DNA of 64,000 bases from Nectonema munidae (GCA_030549495.1 JAUIRK010001052.1:3038001-3102000), one strand, 5' to 3'; counted from the first letter of the stretch, positions 1 through 12,729 are shown. The notes: generated from the letters alone by a model not told the origin. Numbers and translations are program-made.

Positions 1-109
1 AACTTAGGGTTTATATTATATACTACCTTGAAAATGTATAATTATATACAGTTTTGAAAGCATAACACTTTATATATTTAATTTTTTCAATAATCATGTC
101 CACTTTTTA

Positions 110-1215
110 GAAAATGTCAATCAAAATTTTGATTGATGAGAAATATATCTAATAAAATATACCTTCAAATTTTACATAAAATATATGTTTTTATACTAAA
201 TTGGCCATGCTGATTTCATTTCTGGACTCATTTTTTACATTTAGAATTTGAAAATACATATAAGTGTTAATCAAATTTTCTGTTTACTTCTAAAAATTCT
301 CTCCAAAAACATTGATTCAAATTTTACATGAAATGTTTTTATACAAAATCGATCATGCTGGTTTCATTTTCGGACTTAGTTTTCGTATTTTGAGGTTTTA
401 AATATCTCTCACTGTGAATCAAATTTGCGGTTTACGTCAGAAAACTATCTCCACAAATATTCTCTCTAATTTTAGATGAAATATATGTTTTATACCAGAT
501 CAACCATGGTTGTTTCATTTCTGGATTCGGTTTTATTTTACATAAAATATATGTTTTATACTAAATCGGCCATGGTGGTTTCATTTCTGGAGTCATTTTT
601 TACATTTAGGATACCTATAAGTGTTAATCAAATTTGCGGTTTACTTTTAAAAATTGTCTCCAAAAAATTCATTCAAATTTACATAAAATATATGTTTTTA
701 TACAAAATCGATCATGCCGATTTTTTTTCTGGATTCAGTTTTTGTATTTAGAGGTTTTAAATATCTGTCAGTGTCAATCAAATTTGCGGTTTACGTCTGA
801 AAACTATCTTCACAAATATTCTCTCTAATTTTAGATAAAATATATGTTTTATACCAGATCAACCATGCTAGTTTCATTTCTGGACTCAATTTTTGCTTTT
901 AAAATAAAATATGTGTTTAAGTCTGAGAACTGTTTTCAAAAATATCTTAAATTTAATATCAAATCAACCATGATAGTTTCATTTATGGACTCAATTTTTG
1001 CATTTAGGATTTGAAAATACCTATGAGTATCAATAAAATTTGCGGTTTAGTTCTAAAATTTGTCTCCAAAAATATTGATTCAAATTTTACATGAAATATA
1101 TGTTTTTATACCAAATCAAACATGCTAGTTTTATTTCTCAGATCAGTTTTTGCATTTAGAGGTTTTAAAATGTCTGAAAATGTCAATCAAATGTTCTATT
1201 TACGTCTATTGTCTA
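110..1215. repeat. Diverged tandem array, unit about 150 bp
   Basis: The anchor AAATATATGTTTTATAC recurs near 182, 334, 481, 547, 690, 843 and 1097, each followed by a CATGCTxxTTTCATTTCTGG block and later by AATCAAATTTGCGGTTTAC. Spacing is mostly 145-153 bp with some deleted units. ORFs at 476-828 are products of the repeat. Confidence 0.8.
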
Positions 1216-1690
1216 CAGAACGTTGCGTACTTTAAAATGGGTATATATGTGTAAAAAACTTTATATAATTATTTGCATAAAATGTTTCTTTTTGAGATAA
1301 ATCGATTTTTTGACTGGTTTGATTGATTTTCTTAAAAAATGAATATCACCATTGACAGCATGCTTGAAAATGGCTATATATGTGTAAAATTTTTATATAA
1401 TTACTTAGATAAAGAGTTTCTTTTTGATTTGAGCTGTCAAATATAAATCAATTTTTTAACAGGTTTGATTGATTTTCATAAAAAATTAATATCACCACTG
1501 AATTCAGCATATTTGAAAATGGGTATACATGTGTAAAAAACTTTATATAATTATTTGAATAAAAAGTTCCTTTTTGAGATGAGCTGTCAAATATAAATCA
1601 ATTTTTTTGTAAGGTTTGATTGTTTTTGATAAAAAAAATGGACATCACCACTAAATTCAGCATGGTTGATATATATATCTTACATTAAAA
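1216..1690. repeat. Second tandem array, unit about 145 bp, three copies
   Basis: Units start at GAAAATGGGTATATATGTG near 1220, 1366 and 1517, each with a TTTTTGAGATGAGCTGTCAAA-like block and GGTTTGATTGATTTTC. The same unit recurs at 15825-16160 inside ANAPC5 intron 2. Confidence 0.8.
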
Positions 1691-1732
1691 ATATTTATAA
1701 AAATATAAATACTTACTAATATCAGAGAAAAA

Positions 1733-1753
1733 TGGGGGGGGGGGGGGGGGGGA
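1733..1753. repeat. Poly-G tract of about 20 bases
   Basis: An uninterrupted G run just before a GC-richer stretch (CGCCCCCACTACTTGAGCGG). Its length is likely unstable in assemblies. Confidence 0.8.
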
Positions 1754-1929
1754 CTTTACGCCCCCACTACTTGAGCGGACAAATTTAGCCCCGCACTAAT
1801 AGGGTTAACGATAGAATAACCGAAAAAATTCTATCATAACCCCCAAAAGCGTCAATTGACGTCAAGTAGTTTTTCTGAGTAAAATTTAATAACAATAAAT
1901 AAAAATTGTTTTTGAAACTTTTAAAAAAT

Positions 1930-2880
1930 TTATTAATACTTCAGGCAAATTTTTATAGAGCATTTTTCACAGGTCTCTTGTTCACAACTTACACATTTCG
2001 GTTCTATTCCTGCATTTAATAGTACTACAAGTCTGTAATTCCTAATTTTTTGTTCTCTCATTTCCATGATTGTTTCTTTGTACAAGATCCATACATTTAT
2101 CAGAGATAAGTCTAAAATATAAAAAATGCTAACATACCATCTTCTATTTGCTGCTCTTACTGAGTAAATTCGTGTCATTTGATCGACAACATTGACACCT
2201 CACTTTGAATTTAGAAAAGTACAACTTCAGGCTTCTTTAGATCATTTGATGTTGGTATATATAAATCTCGATGAAGTGTGCTTATAATGCAATTTCTAAA
2301 TATTTTCCTCCCTAAAGATAACCATTTATTACATACTTGTATAGAACATCACAAGCTAACTAAGACTTTATACCATATTTGTATGGTTTGTTTGCTATAG
2401 AATAAATTTACATCTCGTTTTACAAGGAAATACCTGTTCATCTTTGGTGATGTTTGCGTAGAGTACCTAAGATTTCATCAAATTTTCAATGAATTGATTC
2501 AAAACATAAGAAAACATGCAAAATACATCGTCTTCAGTTCGAGATTTCCTTGTAGCCCTTTCATGAATTCTAAGAAAACGCAAAATCTCCTTGAATTTCT
2601 TTTTTGACATTGTTTTGGGGTAAATATTACACTCCAGATAGACTCCCGTATATTATCTAAAGAAAAGGTATTATTCCCTGACCTTGATATTACCAAGCCA
2701 ATGAATTTGTCAAGATCTTCAAGTAAAAAATCCCATGATTCATCATTCAAAACACTTCTTGCTTCAGAAACTGTATATCTTTGAATGTGTCTCAATATTC
2801 CTTCATCAATCAAAACGTAAAAGGTGATAAAGGTCATTCGAATGTAATTTTTGATTTTGAATAAAATGTTGGACATGGTT
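1930..2880 (-). mobile_element. piggyBac transposase fossil, N- and C-terminal pieces
   Basis: On the minus strand, 2499-2876 reads like the N-terminal part of the piggyBac DDE domain (LEDLDKFIGLVISR, then ESIWS). 1933-2178 reads like its end: YSVRAANRRWYVSIFYILD followed by a cysteine cluster (CVSCEQETCEKC) in the place of the usual C-terminal cysteine-rich domain. The catalytic core with the aspartates is missing between them, so this is an internally deleted or decayed copy. I could not fix its ends. Confidence 0.65.
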
Positions 2881-3092
2881 TGAAACTTAGAACTTTGTAT
2901 GTAGTCTTTGCGTGTCTTTCGTTGAAGAATTGGTCACAACATTCCAGATTGTACCTTTTTTTCAAATCAAGAAATTACTCTCGCATCTTCAACTTTCATA
3001 ACTTGAACTAAGATTAGATTCACTGGCAGAGCTATCGTCGGAAAGAATTTCAGATAAAGAACGCATTATAAACCGAAGTTATAAACGATGAT

Positions 3093-3330
3093 GAAGAAAA
3101 ATAAATAGTCTGCTAAAACGGATAAGAACAGAAATAAGAAACAGTAAAAACCTCAATTGAGGCAGGTGGTCTTTCTCGTATAACCATGATACAATCTCCA
3201 ATCATTTTCTTTTATCATTGATTGAGAATTGAGAAGAAAAATAAATAGTCTGCTAAAACGGATAAGAACAGAAATAAGAAACAGTAAAAACCTCAATTGA
3301 GGCAGGTGGTCTTTCTCGTATAACCATGAT
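3093..3330. repeat. Exact 98-bp direct repeat, 140 bp apart
   Basis: 3093-3190 and 3233-3330 are identical as far as I can read, starting GAAGAAAAATAAATAG and ending CGTATAACCATGAT. Identity implies a recent tandem duplication of a 140-bp segment. It contains the palindrome CCTCAATTGAGG. Confidence 0.85.
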
Positions 3331-5460
3331 TGATGACCAACGTGTATTATCATTCAATTACAAAGATCATGAAATGGAGTCATATCAAAATATTAAATCT
3401 TGTAAAATTTTATTTCCTCTTTGCTTAAGATTTTAAAACTGATGCATTGTATGAAATGCGTCAGTTGGCTCATTTGGTTTTTCTAATGTTAAATCTTTTT
3501 CATTTAATTTTTCAGCAAATTCTGTTGCTTTTGCTATGATGATTGGCCCTGAAAGGTAAATTTTTGCATAGTTTAATTTGGAACCATTCATATAAAAGAT
3601 TATTTAAATTTTTGAATTAATATTTACTTTCAAATCACTTTTTCTTTGAATCAGCATTTTTATAAAATAAATCAAGATAAAGCTTACTCTTTTTAAGAAT
3701 ATCTGATAATGTAATCTTTGGAAGCTCATGTTTTTAACTTAAATATTTTCTTGTAGTTTTTGGTTGCTTTTTGAGCAAGTTTTTTTTCGAATTGTAGACA
3801 TTTTAAAACATACAACAGTACCTCGTTTTAAAATTTGTATACATGTTACACCCTTTGAAAAATTGAACCTTTAATTTAATGGATATGAGTGTTTGAAAAT
3901 TGGGTTGAGTGATTAAAAACAGCTAGACTAGTGAGAGAGAGAGAGAAAAAAATGAAGTGATGGTAAAAAGAAATATGGAAGATAGGAGAGAATAAGTAGA
4001 GTCACTAACTAGTTTGAGTGATGAATACGCTGCAATTTCCTACACTTTGCGAGACAATCTGTTCAGTCTATTTTGAAGTTTATGACACACTCTATTTTTT
4101 GCACTTGCACGTAATGCTATAATTATCTTCTTTTTGAGGTCTTATAAAATCAATTTTTACTTAAACTTCTCAATAAATATGGTTTTTCACATTGATTGGG
4201 AATTTTTGTTGATTTACAGGATTGGTTTCAATATTGGAAGATAATTTATTGTACAATAAAGATTGAAGTAATTCAACATTTATTTATATTTTGAAAACAC
4301 AAATAAATTAAATCTGATTTTGAAATTTCCACTTTTTGATCTTCATGTCATGTTCTTGATATATCGTATTTCAGGTACAGCAGTATATATGCATCTTTAG
4401 TTTTTTCGATCTGACACAGCTCAACGCTTATTGACCTTTACAATTTGTTTGAAAGATTATTAAATTAAATCTCAATTATAAATTTTTTGATGAAATTTAT
4501 ATCGATTAGAAAATCATTTAAAAATCTAAAAAATTTTATTGATAAATTATCTATCATATCAAATTGGTTATAAATCATTTTGATTATAATAGATAATAAT
4601 TTAATCGAATATAGTATATGTTTATTCTGCATTATCCTAGAAAAATATGATATAAAAAGTAAGAATATTTTTACATAAACAAAACAGAATAATATCCTAC
4701 ATTTTGAAGTAGAGGATATACCTGAAATCTAAGTGAAACAGAAATTACCATTTATCGTGAGTTTTTATCCAAATGCATGCAAAAGTTCGTGCAAAGGGTA
4801 AGAACACACTTAAAAAATATAATTAACGTCTGGATCTTCATCGGGCTTTCTTTTCATTTTATACGATACAGATTTACTTGTTCTTATGCGTTTTCTCTGA
4901 TAATGTTTTTTGCTATATTTGTTTTGATGACACCAAAATCTCTTCTCCCTTTGAAATTATCTCATTTTTGGTTTTTATAACTGAATGATTTCATTGATTG
5001 TATATTTTGAGGATGGAATTTAATCACTTTCTCCACTATGAGATAGATCTATTAGTTTTTGTTCCCTTCCAACTCCTCTACATTTCGATAATTTCAGACA
5101 GTTTTTCATTTTTTCAATTTATATTCAATTTAAAAATGTGATTTTTACTTTCAAAAGTATTATTTTGCACATTAATCGAATATCATATTTCATTATTTGT
5201 GATAAAATATGTTTTTTTGATTGTTTTGATTAAGTCTTTCAAGTAAGAGTGAATTCAAAATTTATTATTGATAAGGATTGATTAAATAATCAAATTCCGA
5301 TAAAGATTTTGAAAAAATTAAACCTTTTTTAAGGAAATAATAAATTATTTAAAACTTTGAATTCATTATTTCTCAAATTGTGATAAGGTAGTACAAAAAA
5401 ACAGCATCATATCAAAGCATGTATGTCACAAATGCTTTGACAAGTGCCTTTTCTTGATCA
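3331..5460. other. AT-rich stretch without a recognised gene
   Basis: Mostly low-complexity AT. Two short pieces could be exons but are unassigned: 3516-3555, flanked by TTTTTCAG and a GTAAAT donor, and about 4010-4070, which reads LSDEYAAISYTLRDNL. A short (GA)n run lies at 3930-3950. Confidence 0.3.
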
Positions 5461-5467
5461 CAGCCTA

Positions 5468-6080
5468 TTAATAAGGGGTATATGTTTTTTTAATATTATT
5501 CAAAAAATGAGAATGTCTCAAATCTACAATCATGGTGTAGTAAAATGGGCCAATAATGATAGGACTAGTGTTTTTACCTTTTCTTAATAACCTTTCTTCT
5601 TGAAACACAAAGAAGGTCGAGTAAAGAAGACTTAAATTAAAAGTTCGATCTATTCCGATAATGGAAATTACTTTCAATGGCCATGTTTAGATGGTTTATT
5701 TGATTTGTAGTATAAAGAATGAATGCAGGAGTGCTGTTTGAAGAAGAATAACAAGATTGTATAAATCGACGTTCCTTATGAACGGAGGTGAGTAGAAAAA
5801 GAATGTTGTCAGAGGTTTTTTTATAATCGTTGTTTGTGAGCGAATATTTCAAATTTCCTAAGTATTTTAGTGTCTGGGGGAAATGTATTAATGAGTAGGG
5901 AATTTGTGTAAATCTTTCTTGTAGTTTTATATTGATGAATTTGTTGTTTAATGAAGTTTTTAACTTGGAAGGATGTTTTAAAATAAGAACATGTGTTTGT
6001 TTTTGAATTAGCATGTAATAGTGGAACGGAAAAAGAGCCGATATATTCATATTTGATAAATTTAGTAGTTCTCTTTAGGA
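5468..6080 (-). mobile_element. Mutator-like (MULE) transposase fossil, DDE core start
   Basis: Two overlapping minus-strand frames, 6080-5637 and 5677-5468, form one protein region with a frameshift near 5670. Key motifs are STPAFILYTTNQINHLNMA, then IGIDRTFNLSLLYSTFF, and SPIIIGPFYYT. This order, with the D in VDRTFNL as the first catalytic aspartate, is what I know from invertebrate MULE-type transposases. The SDEExA and HxxxN motifs that should follow are not visible, so the C-terminal half is lost. A 137-codon frame is unlikely by chance in DNA this AT-rich. Confidence 0.55.
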
Positions 6081-6089
6081 AAGGTGTTA

Positions 6090-7180
6090 AAATATGAAAT
6101 TCTTCTTTTGAAGTTACTATTGTCTTTGAAAAAAGAGAAATATAAAAATCCTCGCCTAAGTTATCATTTTTCCAATTTAACTAGCTGATTATCATTACTT
6201 AGTACATACTTGTATTTTGTACTGTATTTGAGGAACAAGTCACACAATCATCGATATATAAAATTTTCTTTTTCAGGCATTTTTAATAGAAAACAAATGT
6301 TCTCTTTGAACCCTTTAGGAACTTCGTTGAAAAAAGATTTATGTGGAAAATATAGAAAACCAAAGCATTCTTTCATTTTCAAAAATGTATCATTTAGTCG
6401 TTTGAATGATGAGCTAGATGGACTAGAATGCGAAAAATAATCATGATCATTTTTTATGGCAATTAAATTATTCTTCATTTTACTATCTTTTGGAGAAAAT
6501 TAACAATATTCTATTGGAAAAAATTTAATTATCTTCTATTGGAGAAAATTTACTATTTTCTTTGGGGAAAATTTTACTATCTTATATTGGAAAAAAATGA
6601 TTCACATCTAAATTCTAAATATCTGGGTTTATCCAAAGAGTTTATATGATGAGATTCATCAACCATGGCAAAATGATTTTTCAATGTTTTTCCATTTAGA
6701 GAAAAATCCTTTATGAAAATATAATATGTAAGGGAATCTTTTTTGGAATTGCAGTTGAGCGGTGATATTAATCGATTCAGAACATAATATGCGATGTTAT
6801 AATTTGAATAAGGCTGAAAGATCAGTTTAATATGAATAGTAAGCGCTGTTGACATGGCACATATGGTAAAAATATTTGATCAACCCCCAGAAATTTGAAC
6901 ATTCGTGATTTCGGTATGAATATCACATGTTGTTTGCGTTTGTCTTTCGACCAGGAAAAGTTTTCATACTTCGTAAATCAGGTTGGTTTTTGAGGCGCCA
7001 TCCATACAATAAAGAATATCAAATCCTCTTTGAAAAGTTGGATTTTTATATGAATCGAAATTTACAAGAAGTTCAATGCATGTTAGAATCCTTAAATTTG
7101 AATTTTTCGTTGTCAAAGAGTAAAGTGGAAACTGCATTAAAAAACAATTACCATCTTTTCTCAGACTTTCAATGATCTTT
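6090..7180. other. Unassigned ORF-bearing region beside the MULE fossil
   Basis: Minus-strand frames at 6855-6577 (HFAMVDESHHINSLDK) and 6478-6248, and a plus-strand frame at 6927-7175 (RPGKVFILRKSGWFLRR), look protein-like but match no family I know. The minus frames are in line with the MULE fossil and might be its N-terminal part. 6483-6600 holds about five copies of a ~25-bp repeat (TATTGGAGAAAATTTAC). Confidence 0.3.
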
Positions 7181-7519
7181 CAAATTTTGTAAGCTATATG
7201 TTTTATAAAGATTTTTCAGCCTTTTTAATGCGCTATTATATGTATAGGAGTCTGAACATATAAATAAGTTCGGTTTTTCTTTGAAATAGGCCTAATCACT
7301 TTCTAAAGTGAAACAATTCATGATAGCATTATCACATCTCAATGAGACAGAATCAGAATACTTTCTTGTAAACATTGCACTCAAATTTGATCCTAAAATT
7401 AAATAAAATTTTTATCAACCCTATAAATGGGATGAATTTAGTAACGCGTCATGTGTGTTTGCTACATTTTGTACTCTATGAATGAAAAAGACAAAAAAAT
7501 TCTAAAACGCTAAAATACA

Positions 7520-8881
7520 TTATGAAAAATTTAGTTTTATTGGAACAAGAAAAACAGTGAGCTTTTTTGACAAATTTTCTCTGACTAAAACAGAATTTTT
7601 TTTACAATTGTCACAATATGATCTACTGCTTTGTTTTTGACAGCTTTGATTCATTTTAGACAATAAAAATGAATTAAATACACGAATGCCAATGATATTA
7701 AAAAATAGTAAACGCCATCTTGTATTTTTGCGCCTACATGTATACTCTTCCAAATTTTGATCTAATTGATCGGTCCTTTTTTTCCAAAATTGTAATCCAA
7801 AATTAAAGCTGGTCTTTTCTGAACTTTATTTAAAATTTTCAACAATATTGGCATTTCTTTTCTATGTGCACGTATAGTTCCTAAAAGCATTAAGTTTTTT
7901 TGAAGTTGTTTGTTGATGTGAAGTAAAAACGGTTCAACTAAATCCATAACGACATTTTTAGCTAAACCTTTATGAACAATGTTGCTCTCTTTCCCAGTAT
8001 ATACTTTTGCACTGAGAGCAAAACCAGTTTCAGAGTCACAAACCCAAAAAATTCTCAAACCAAATTTTCTCGTCATTGAAAGAATATAAGTTCGCTCAGG
8101 AACTTTTCCTCGATATCCTAGTAATTGCTCATCTAATGTTAATGTTTCACTAGGATCAAAATATAAAAGCAAATTTCTTTGGAACTCATCCCATATTTCT
8201 TTTATTTCTGGCAAGCTATGTTTTTCTATTCTTTCTTTTCTATTTTTGAAATTAGCCAATCTTATTGTTCTTAAAAAATTGAAATCTTTGTAAGCTTATT
8301 GCCACACGATAGAAAGCTTTACTTTCCAATGGATTCCACATTTCAGAAGGAGATGTAAACTTACGTGTCTAAACGAGCTCTTATTATCACAGCCAAACAA
8401 GCTTTTATTTCATCGATAGAAAAAATTTCATATTTAAATACTTTATTCTACTTCGTCTTATTATGTCAGATTGAGGTTAGTATACTTTTGAATTGTATAC
8501 AAGATAGAATCATTTAAAAAAAGCTTAAACAAAAAGGCAGGATTAAAATTATTAACTTTTTTATCACTTCTTTTCGCAACATTTCTAGCTCTTCTTTTAT
8601 TTTCAAAAGGTTTTTGAGAAAAGCAAATGTTATGTGAAAATATCAGTTTCTCTAATTTATAGTCAAGATTTTTATCTTCACTCTGACTCACTGTTTAATT
8701 TCATTTCAAATTTCAACAAACTATCAGAATCTGACGTAATGTGATCATTTATAGCTTCGTCAACTTCGGAATGTTCATTATAATAATTTTTATCAAAAAA
8801 GAATTCTGTACCTTCACTTACAATCCTATCTATTTGAAGACAATCTGTATCTATTTTCTCCATAGGAAAAACAAATCGCAA
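7520..8881 (-). mobile_element. piggyBac transposase fossil, nearly full length
   Basis: Minus strand, pieces in order: acidic N-terminus 8881-8678; 8691-8461 with FNPAFLFKLFLND; a decayed link 8460-8260 (MWNPLESKAFYRV); the core 8259-7762 with LTLDEQLLGYRG (first catalytic Asp), FGLRIFWVCDSETG and VVMDLVEPFL; and 7753-7520 with RRKNTRWRLLFFNIIG and the start of a cysteine finger (YCDNCKK). The DNxYT box that carries the second Asp is deleted. At least four breaks. It is a different lineage from the 12913-15743 element. Confidence 0.8.
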
Positions 8882-8899
8882 TCAACTCAACATGGTGCA

Positions 8900-10140
8900 A
8901 ACACACCAAACTGTAGAACTATGAAATCTCCCTCTAAATTTTGTTTTTGGTATAGTGAAGGAGTGATATAAAATTTTTCGGATGCAAATTAACACCTGTA
9001 ATATTGAAGATTGAATGACATACTATGATAGTTTAAACCTTTATTTAGTGGTCCTTAGGTTACTTAGGATGAGGGCCGATGAGGCCTTGTTTCATTTTTT
9101 TTATCAAAAAATCAATTTTTTATACATATTTTCAGTATTAGAATTTAAATAAAGCATTACTTTTTACATTTATTTCTTTTCTTGGATTTTTTATTTTACT
9201 TTTTAAAAATTATTTTTAACGCCATCTACAATCATTTATTTTTCCATTTGCCCTTGTAATATATATAATCTTGAGTGAATAATTTTATATGCAATAAAAA
9301 TAATTTGGTTCACATTAGATGATGAAAACGGTTCTTACTTTGTAGCCACATACGGCGCATTTCATTGCCTATCGCTACAATCGTTTCTTTGAAAAATGCT
9401 GAAATTTCTCATTTCATGTAGGAGTAAATAACAAAGCATTAGATTTTTATTGCGGCATTGAATCGCATTTTATATCCCTCTATAGTTTTCTTATTGTTTA
9501 CTTCTTGTATCGTCCATTGCATCGCATATTATTTATTTCTCTATTGGTTTTATAGTTGTTTACTTGCGTCTTTCTTCGTTTTTTCTTTGACATTCGAAAG
9601 ATCTTTCTAAGTTTTCCATTGATTTTCTATCGGTTCATTGCATCACAAATTATTTGCACATCTGTTTTCTAATTGTTTATTTTTCTGTCTTGCTTTGTTT
9701 CTTATTTGACAACCACACTAAAGGATTTTCTAAGCTCTTTTTCTATCTTTTATCATCACATATTATTCCCTCCTTTCCAAACTTTTTTTCGCGTCTTGCT
9801 TCATTTTTTCCTTGGTTGTTTTTGTAATTCTTGTTCCTAATTTTCTTTAGCAATCATCCTTTAGGATGATTATAAGATGATTTTATAAGATTATAAGATA
9901 AGATAATAGATTCATAAGATTTTCTTATGTCTTCTAAAGAGTTTGTGCCAAAAAGTAGCGTCGTTTATTTTACTCAAGAAAGCCTTCCAACATCAACTGA
10001 TGGTATAAGTAGAGGCATAAATGTGAGAAATGTCTAGGCATCCAACTGGTCCAAAAAACCAAGCTAAAAAACTAAAAATCCTCACCAAGTTTAGAATCTT
10101 TTTGTTATTACTGAATTAATAAAGAAAATTTTTGATGAAA
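8900..10140. other. AT-rich stretch, no gene seen
   Basis: Low-complexity DNA with T-rich runs. 9040-9090 has a GC-richer block (GGTCCTTAGGTTACTTAGG) that may be a transposon edge, but I found no partner. Confidence 0.3.
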
Positions 10141-10141
10141 C

Positions 10142-10465
10142 AAGATTTTATTAATAAAATGAACACGATGAATAATCAAACCGAGCAACTTCAAATGTTT
10201 TTTTTCAACTTTTACAGTTGACGTACTACTGGGATTTATTGCTTCGTTATACTGGATTGGCCTATCTAAAGACCAAAAGGTTCCTTATGATGATTTGTGC
10301 AAACCTTTAATAGGTTTGCCCTTTGTAAAGAGTACCTTGATAAAAAGCCAAATGAAATTTTGTTCTAGATTTTTACGCTTTGATAATCCTGTTCGAAAAG
10401 AAACAGCATCGGATAAGATAAAGGCAGTTCGACTTTTGAAGGACCATTTTTACAAGGTTTTCTAA
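10142..10465 (+). mobile_element. piggyBac transposase fragment
   Basis: Plus-strand frame from about 10217 to 10463 reads LLGFIASLYWIGLSKDQ ... FCSRFLRFDNPVRKETASDK, the part of the piggyBac domain just before the first catalytic aspartate (RFLRFD with a basic run and DK). It ends in a stop after HFYKVF. Only this piece is visible. Confidence 0.6.
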
Positions 10466-11160
10466 AAGTAAGATTTTTGGCCTCTTTTGCATAAGTGTAA
10501 TAATGCTTTTATTTATGTGTGTTAGTTTTTGATTTTTGAGATCAGTTTTTGAGATTAAAAAATGTTCTACTATCAGAAAAATAAAATATGCAAAGTTTTA
10601 GCTATTTTTATAACTTTTAACAGACTGCTCAATAATAACAAAGTTTTCAACTCATTTATTCTTTCAAAAGTAAATTCAATTTTACTTTAATAGCATTAAA
10701 TTGACTTTTTTTAAATTTTCCATTAAAAACACAAATGATTTATTTATTTAAAAAAATCAGATTTTTTTATATCAGGATTATTGTTTCGATGCTGCTCGAT
10801 TGTTTGAAAAAGAAATTGTCTTTGTTTTTATTCTTTGTAATTTTATCATTGAAATGGCTTGCCAGTTTAACTATACGCTCTCCAACATCATTGACAACAT
10901 TGATGAGACTTGAAACTTTTTTTTCCATCAATGTAAGAAGGAGTGTAGTCAGACCAATAAGAAGGATCACGAGATAAAAAAAGAGGTATCAATTTTCATC
11001 TGAATAAAAAAATTATGAGACCTTGATGTGATAAATTCTGAGATGCTCAAGTTTTTGAAAGATGTAGTTTTTCTAGTTTCAAACTTTCTGTTTTTTTCTT
11101 TGCTTTCTTTTTTTAATGATTCTACCTTTTTAATCTTTTCATTTCTATTTGCTTGAGAAA
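10466..11160. other. No clear gene
   Basis: AT-rich. Minus-strand frames at 10970-10767 and 11197-10967 are lysine- and serine-rich and may be decayed downstream parts of the repeat protein at 11165-11648. Confidence 0.25.
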
Positions 11161-11164
11161 AAAA

Positions 11165-11648
11165 TACGCAGCAGATAATTGCTCTGATAAATACCATAAG
11201 TGGTTTTTAAACTTTCTGAAAGCAACATTGTATATTTCTTCATCAATGAGTTTATAGTCCTCAAAATTTTTTAACATTTTTAAGTCATTTTCAGGAGCAT
11301 TTGTTACATCATGAGTTGTAAACCAGCATTGAACATAGAAAAAAATAATAAAAAAATTTATTCTAAAGCCTTCTCCTCTTTTTCATTCAAATCAACTTGA
11401 GAATGAAAGAGATAAATTTTGAGAGAATAAATTACCCTAGCCATCCATCTAGCTCTATGACACGCACCTGGTACTTTGAAGTGTATACCTCTTTTCGGAA
11501 CTTCTAAAGAAATTAACGATAATTCCAAAAACTCTTTGTAATCTTTACGATCTTTGTCTTCTGTTAATTGTTGTTTTATAAATTCAATGATAGAACTTTT
11601 ATTACAATTAATAAAATGTACTTCTTCCTCTGTTTTTGCTTCAAACAT
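11165..11648 (-). pseudogene. Fossil of an uncharacterised repeat protein (GAxHxARWM / HLWYLSE family)
   Basis: The minus-strand frame 11648-11358 reads YKEFLELSLISL, then PGACHRARWMARVIYSLKI. After a stop and shift, 11350-11165 continues with QCWFTTHDVTNAPENDLK and NHLWYLSEQL. These blocks in this order are a protein that I recall as very repetitive in invertebrate genomes and usually left as uncharacterised. I do not know a transposon class for it. At least one frameshift is present. Confidence 0.5.
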
Positions 11649-11649
11649 T

Positions 11650-12600
11650 TGTAACTTTTCCTTTTTGATGAGGCTTCATTTTTTTCGAAGATTAAGAAAA
11701 AATTCTAGATGAGGACTTTTTGTAAAAAAAATATCAACAATACTTTCTAAAAAAATAGTGGCGCCCACAAGACCTAAGATTTGAATGAGTTGTCCATTTT
11801 AAAGTTTTAACTGCACACGGAAGATGCAAATTTTGTCAAAAACACAAGTCACATATAACAAAAATCCAATATGAGATTACACTTTGACAAAAAAGTGCAA
11901 TATGCTTTAAATTGTATCATTATAACTCTTATAATTTCAGACATCTAACGTAGGAAAATTAGTTCATTTAAAATCCTTAAATAAAACAGTTTTTAGTAAT
12001 TTTTTTTCCAAAAAAATATTGCTTCAAAGAGGCAATGTTCCCACATTGTAACATTCGTTTCGTAAAAAAAAGTTACATCGATTTTTTAAGTATAGAGTAA
12101 AAAATCATTTATGTCAAAAAATTTGCCTTAGTTATTTATAACCAATAATTAAAATTGGATTTGCTGGAATCTCGATTAAGTCCATCCACTTCCCTTTTAA
12201 CTTCATAAAAATAAACCTCTTCTCAGCTTGGAATATGTTGCATATATACTATATAGTTTCATTTCAAAAGTTCCATAAATTCGTCTTCTTTTCTTATATT
12301 TATAGAAGGGACTAGAACGATAAAACACTATTTAATTTCCCGAGATTTCCTATTTACCTTTCTTTTAGTAATTTGAGTGCTCTCAATGGCTTATAATTTG
12401 AGTATTGCTATTTTGTGCTTTTTAGCCTCCACGCTTGAGGTATAGATATCTGCTTTACTCAGTCTTTTCTAAAATATATTAAATACCACAAAAATATTTT
12501 AAAATTTTTTAATTTAGAATATTTTTTCGCTAAATTCGATAACTGATCTCTTCCAAATATACAAATTATATTTGTATTCCAAAGCTTGCAGATAGCCTTT
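11650..12600. other. ANAPC5 upstream region, no gene seen
   Basis: AT-rich and without a readable ORF. It must include the ANAPC5 promoter or a 5'-UTR intron, but no core promoter element stands out from the composition. Confidence 0.3.
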
Positions 12601-12606
12601 TTCAGG

Positions 12607-12729
12607 ATGGAACTAGTATGTCAGAATCAACATCTCCCTAATTTTCCAATTACACAGGAACAAATTGATGATCTTCATCTAACACCTTTTATTTCACCTT
12701 ATAAACTCGTTCTATACTTCCTTTTGCAG
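12607..12729 (+). CDS. ANAPC5: ANAPC5 exon 1 (residues 1-41)
   Basis: Encodes the N-terminal lead and the conserved SPYKLVLYFLL helix, which matches the TPYKIAVLVLL stretch of human APC5. The donor is CAG|GTAACC, phase 0. The TTTTTCAG just before the ATG could be the acceptor of a 5'-UTR intron. Confidence 0.8.
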
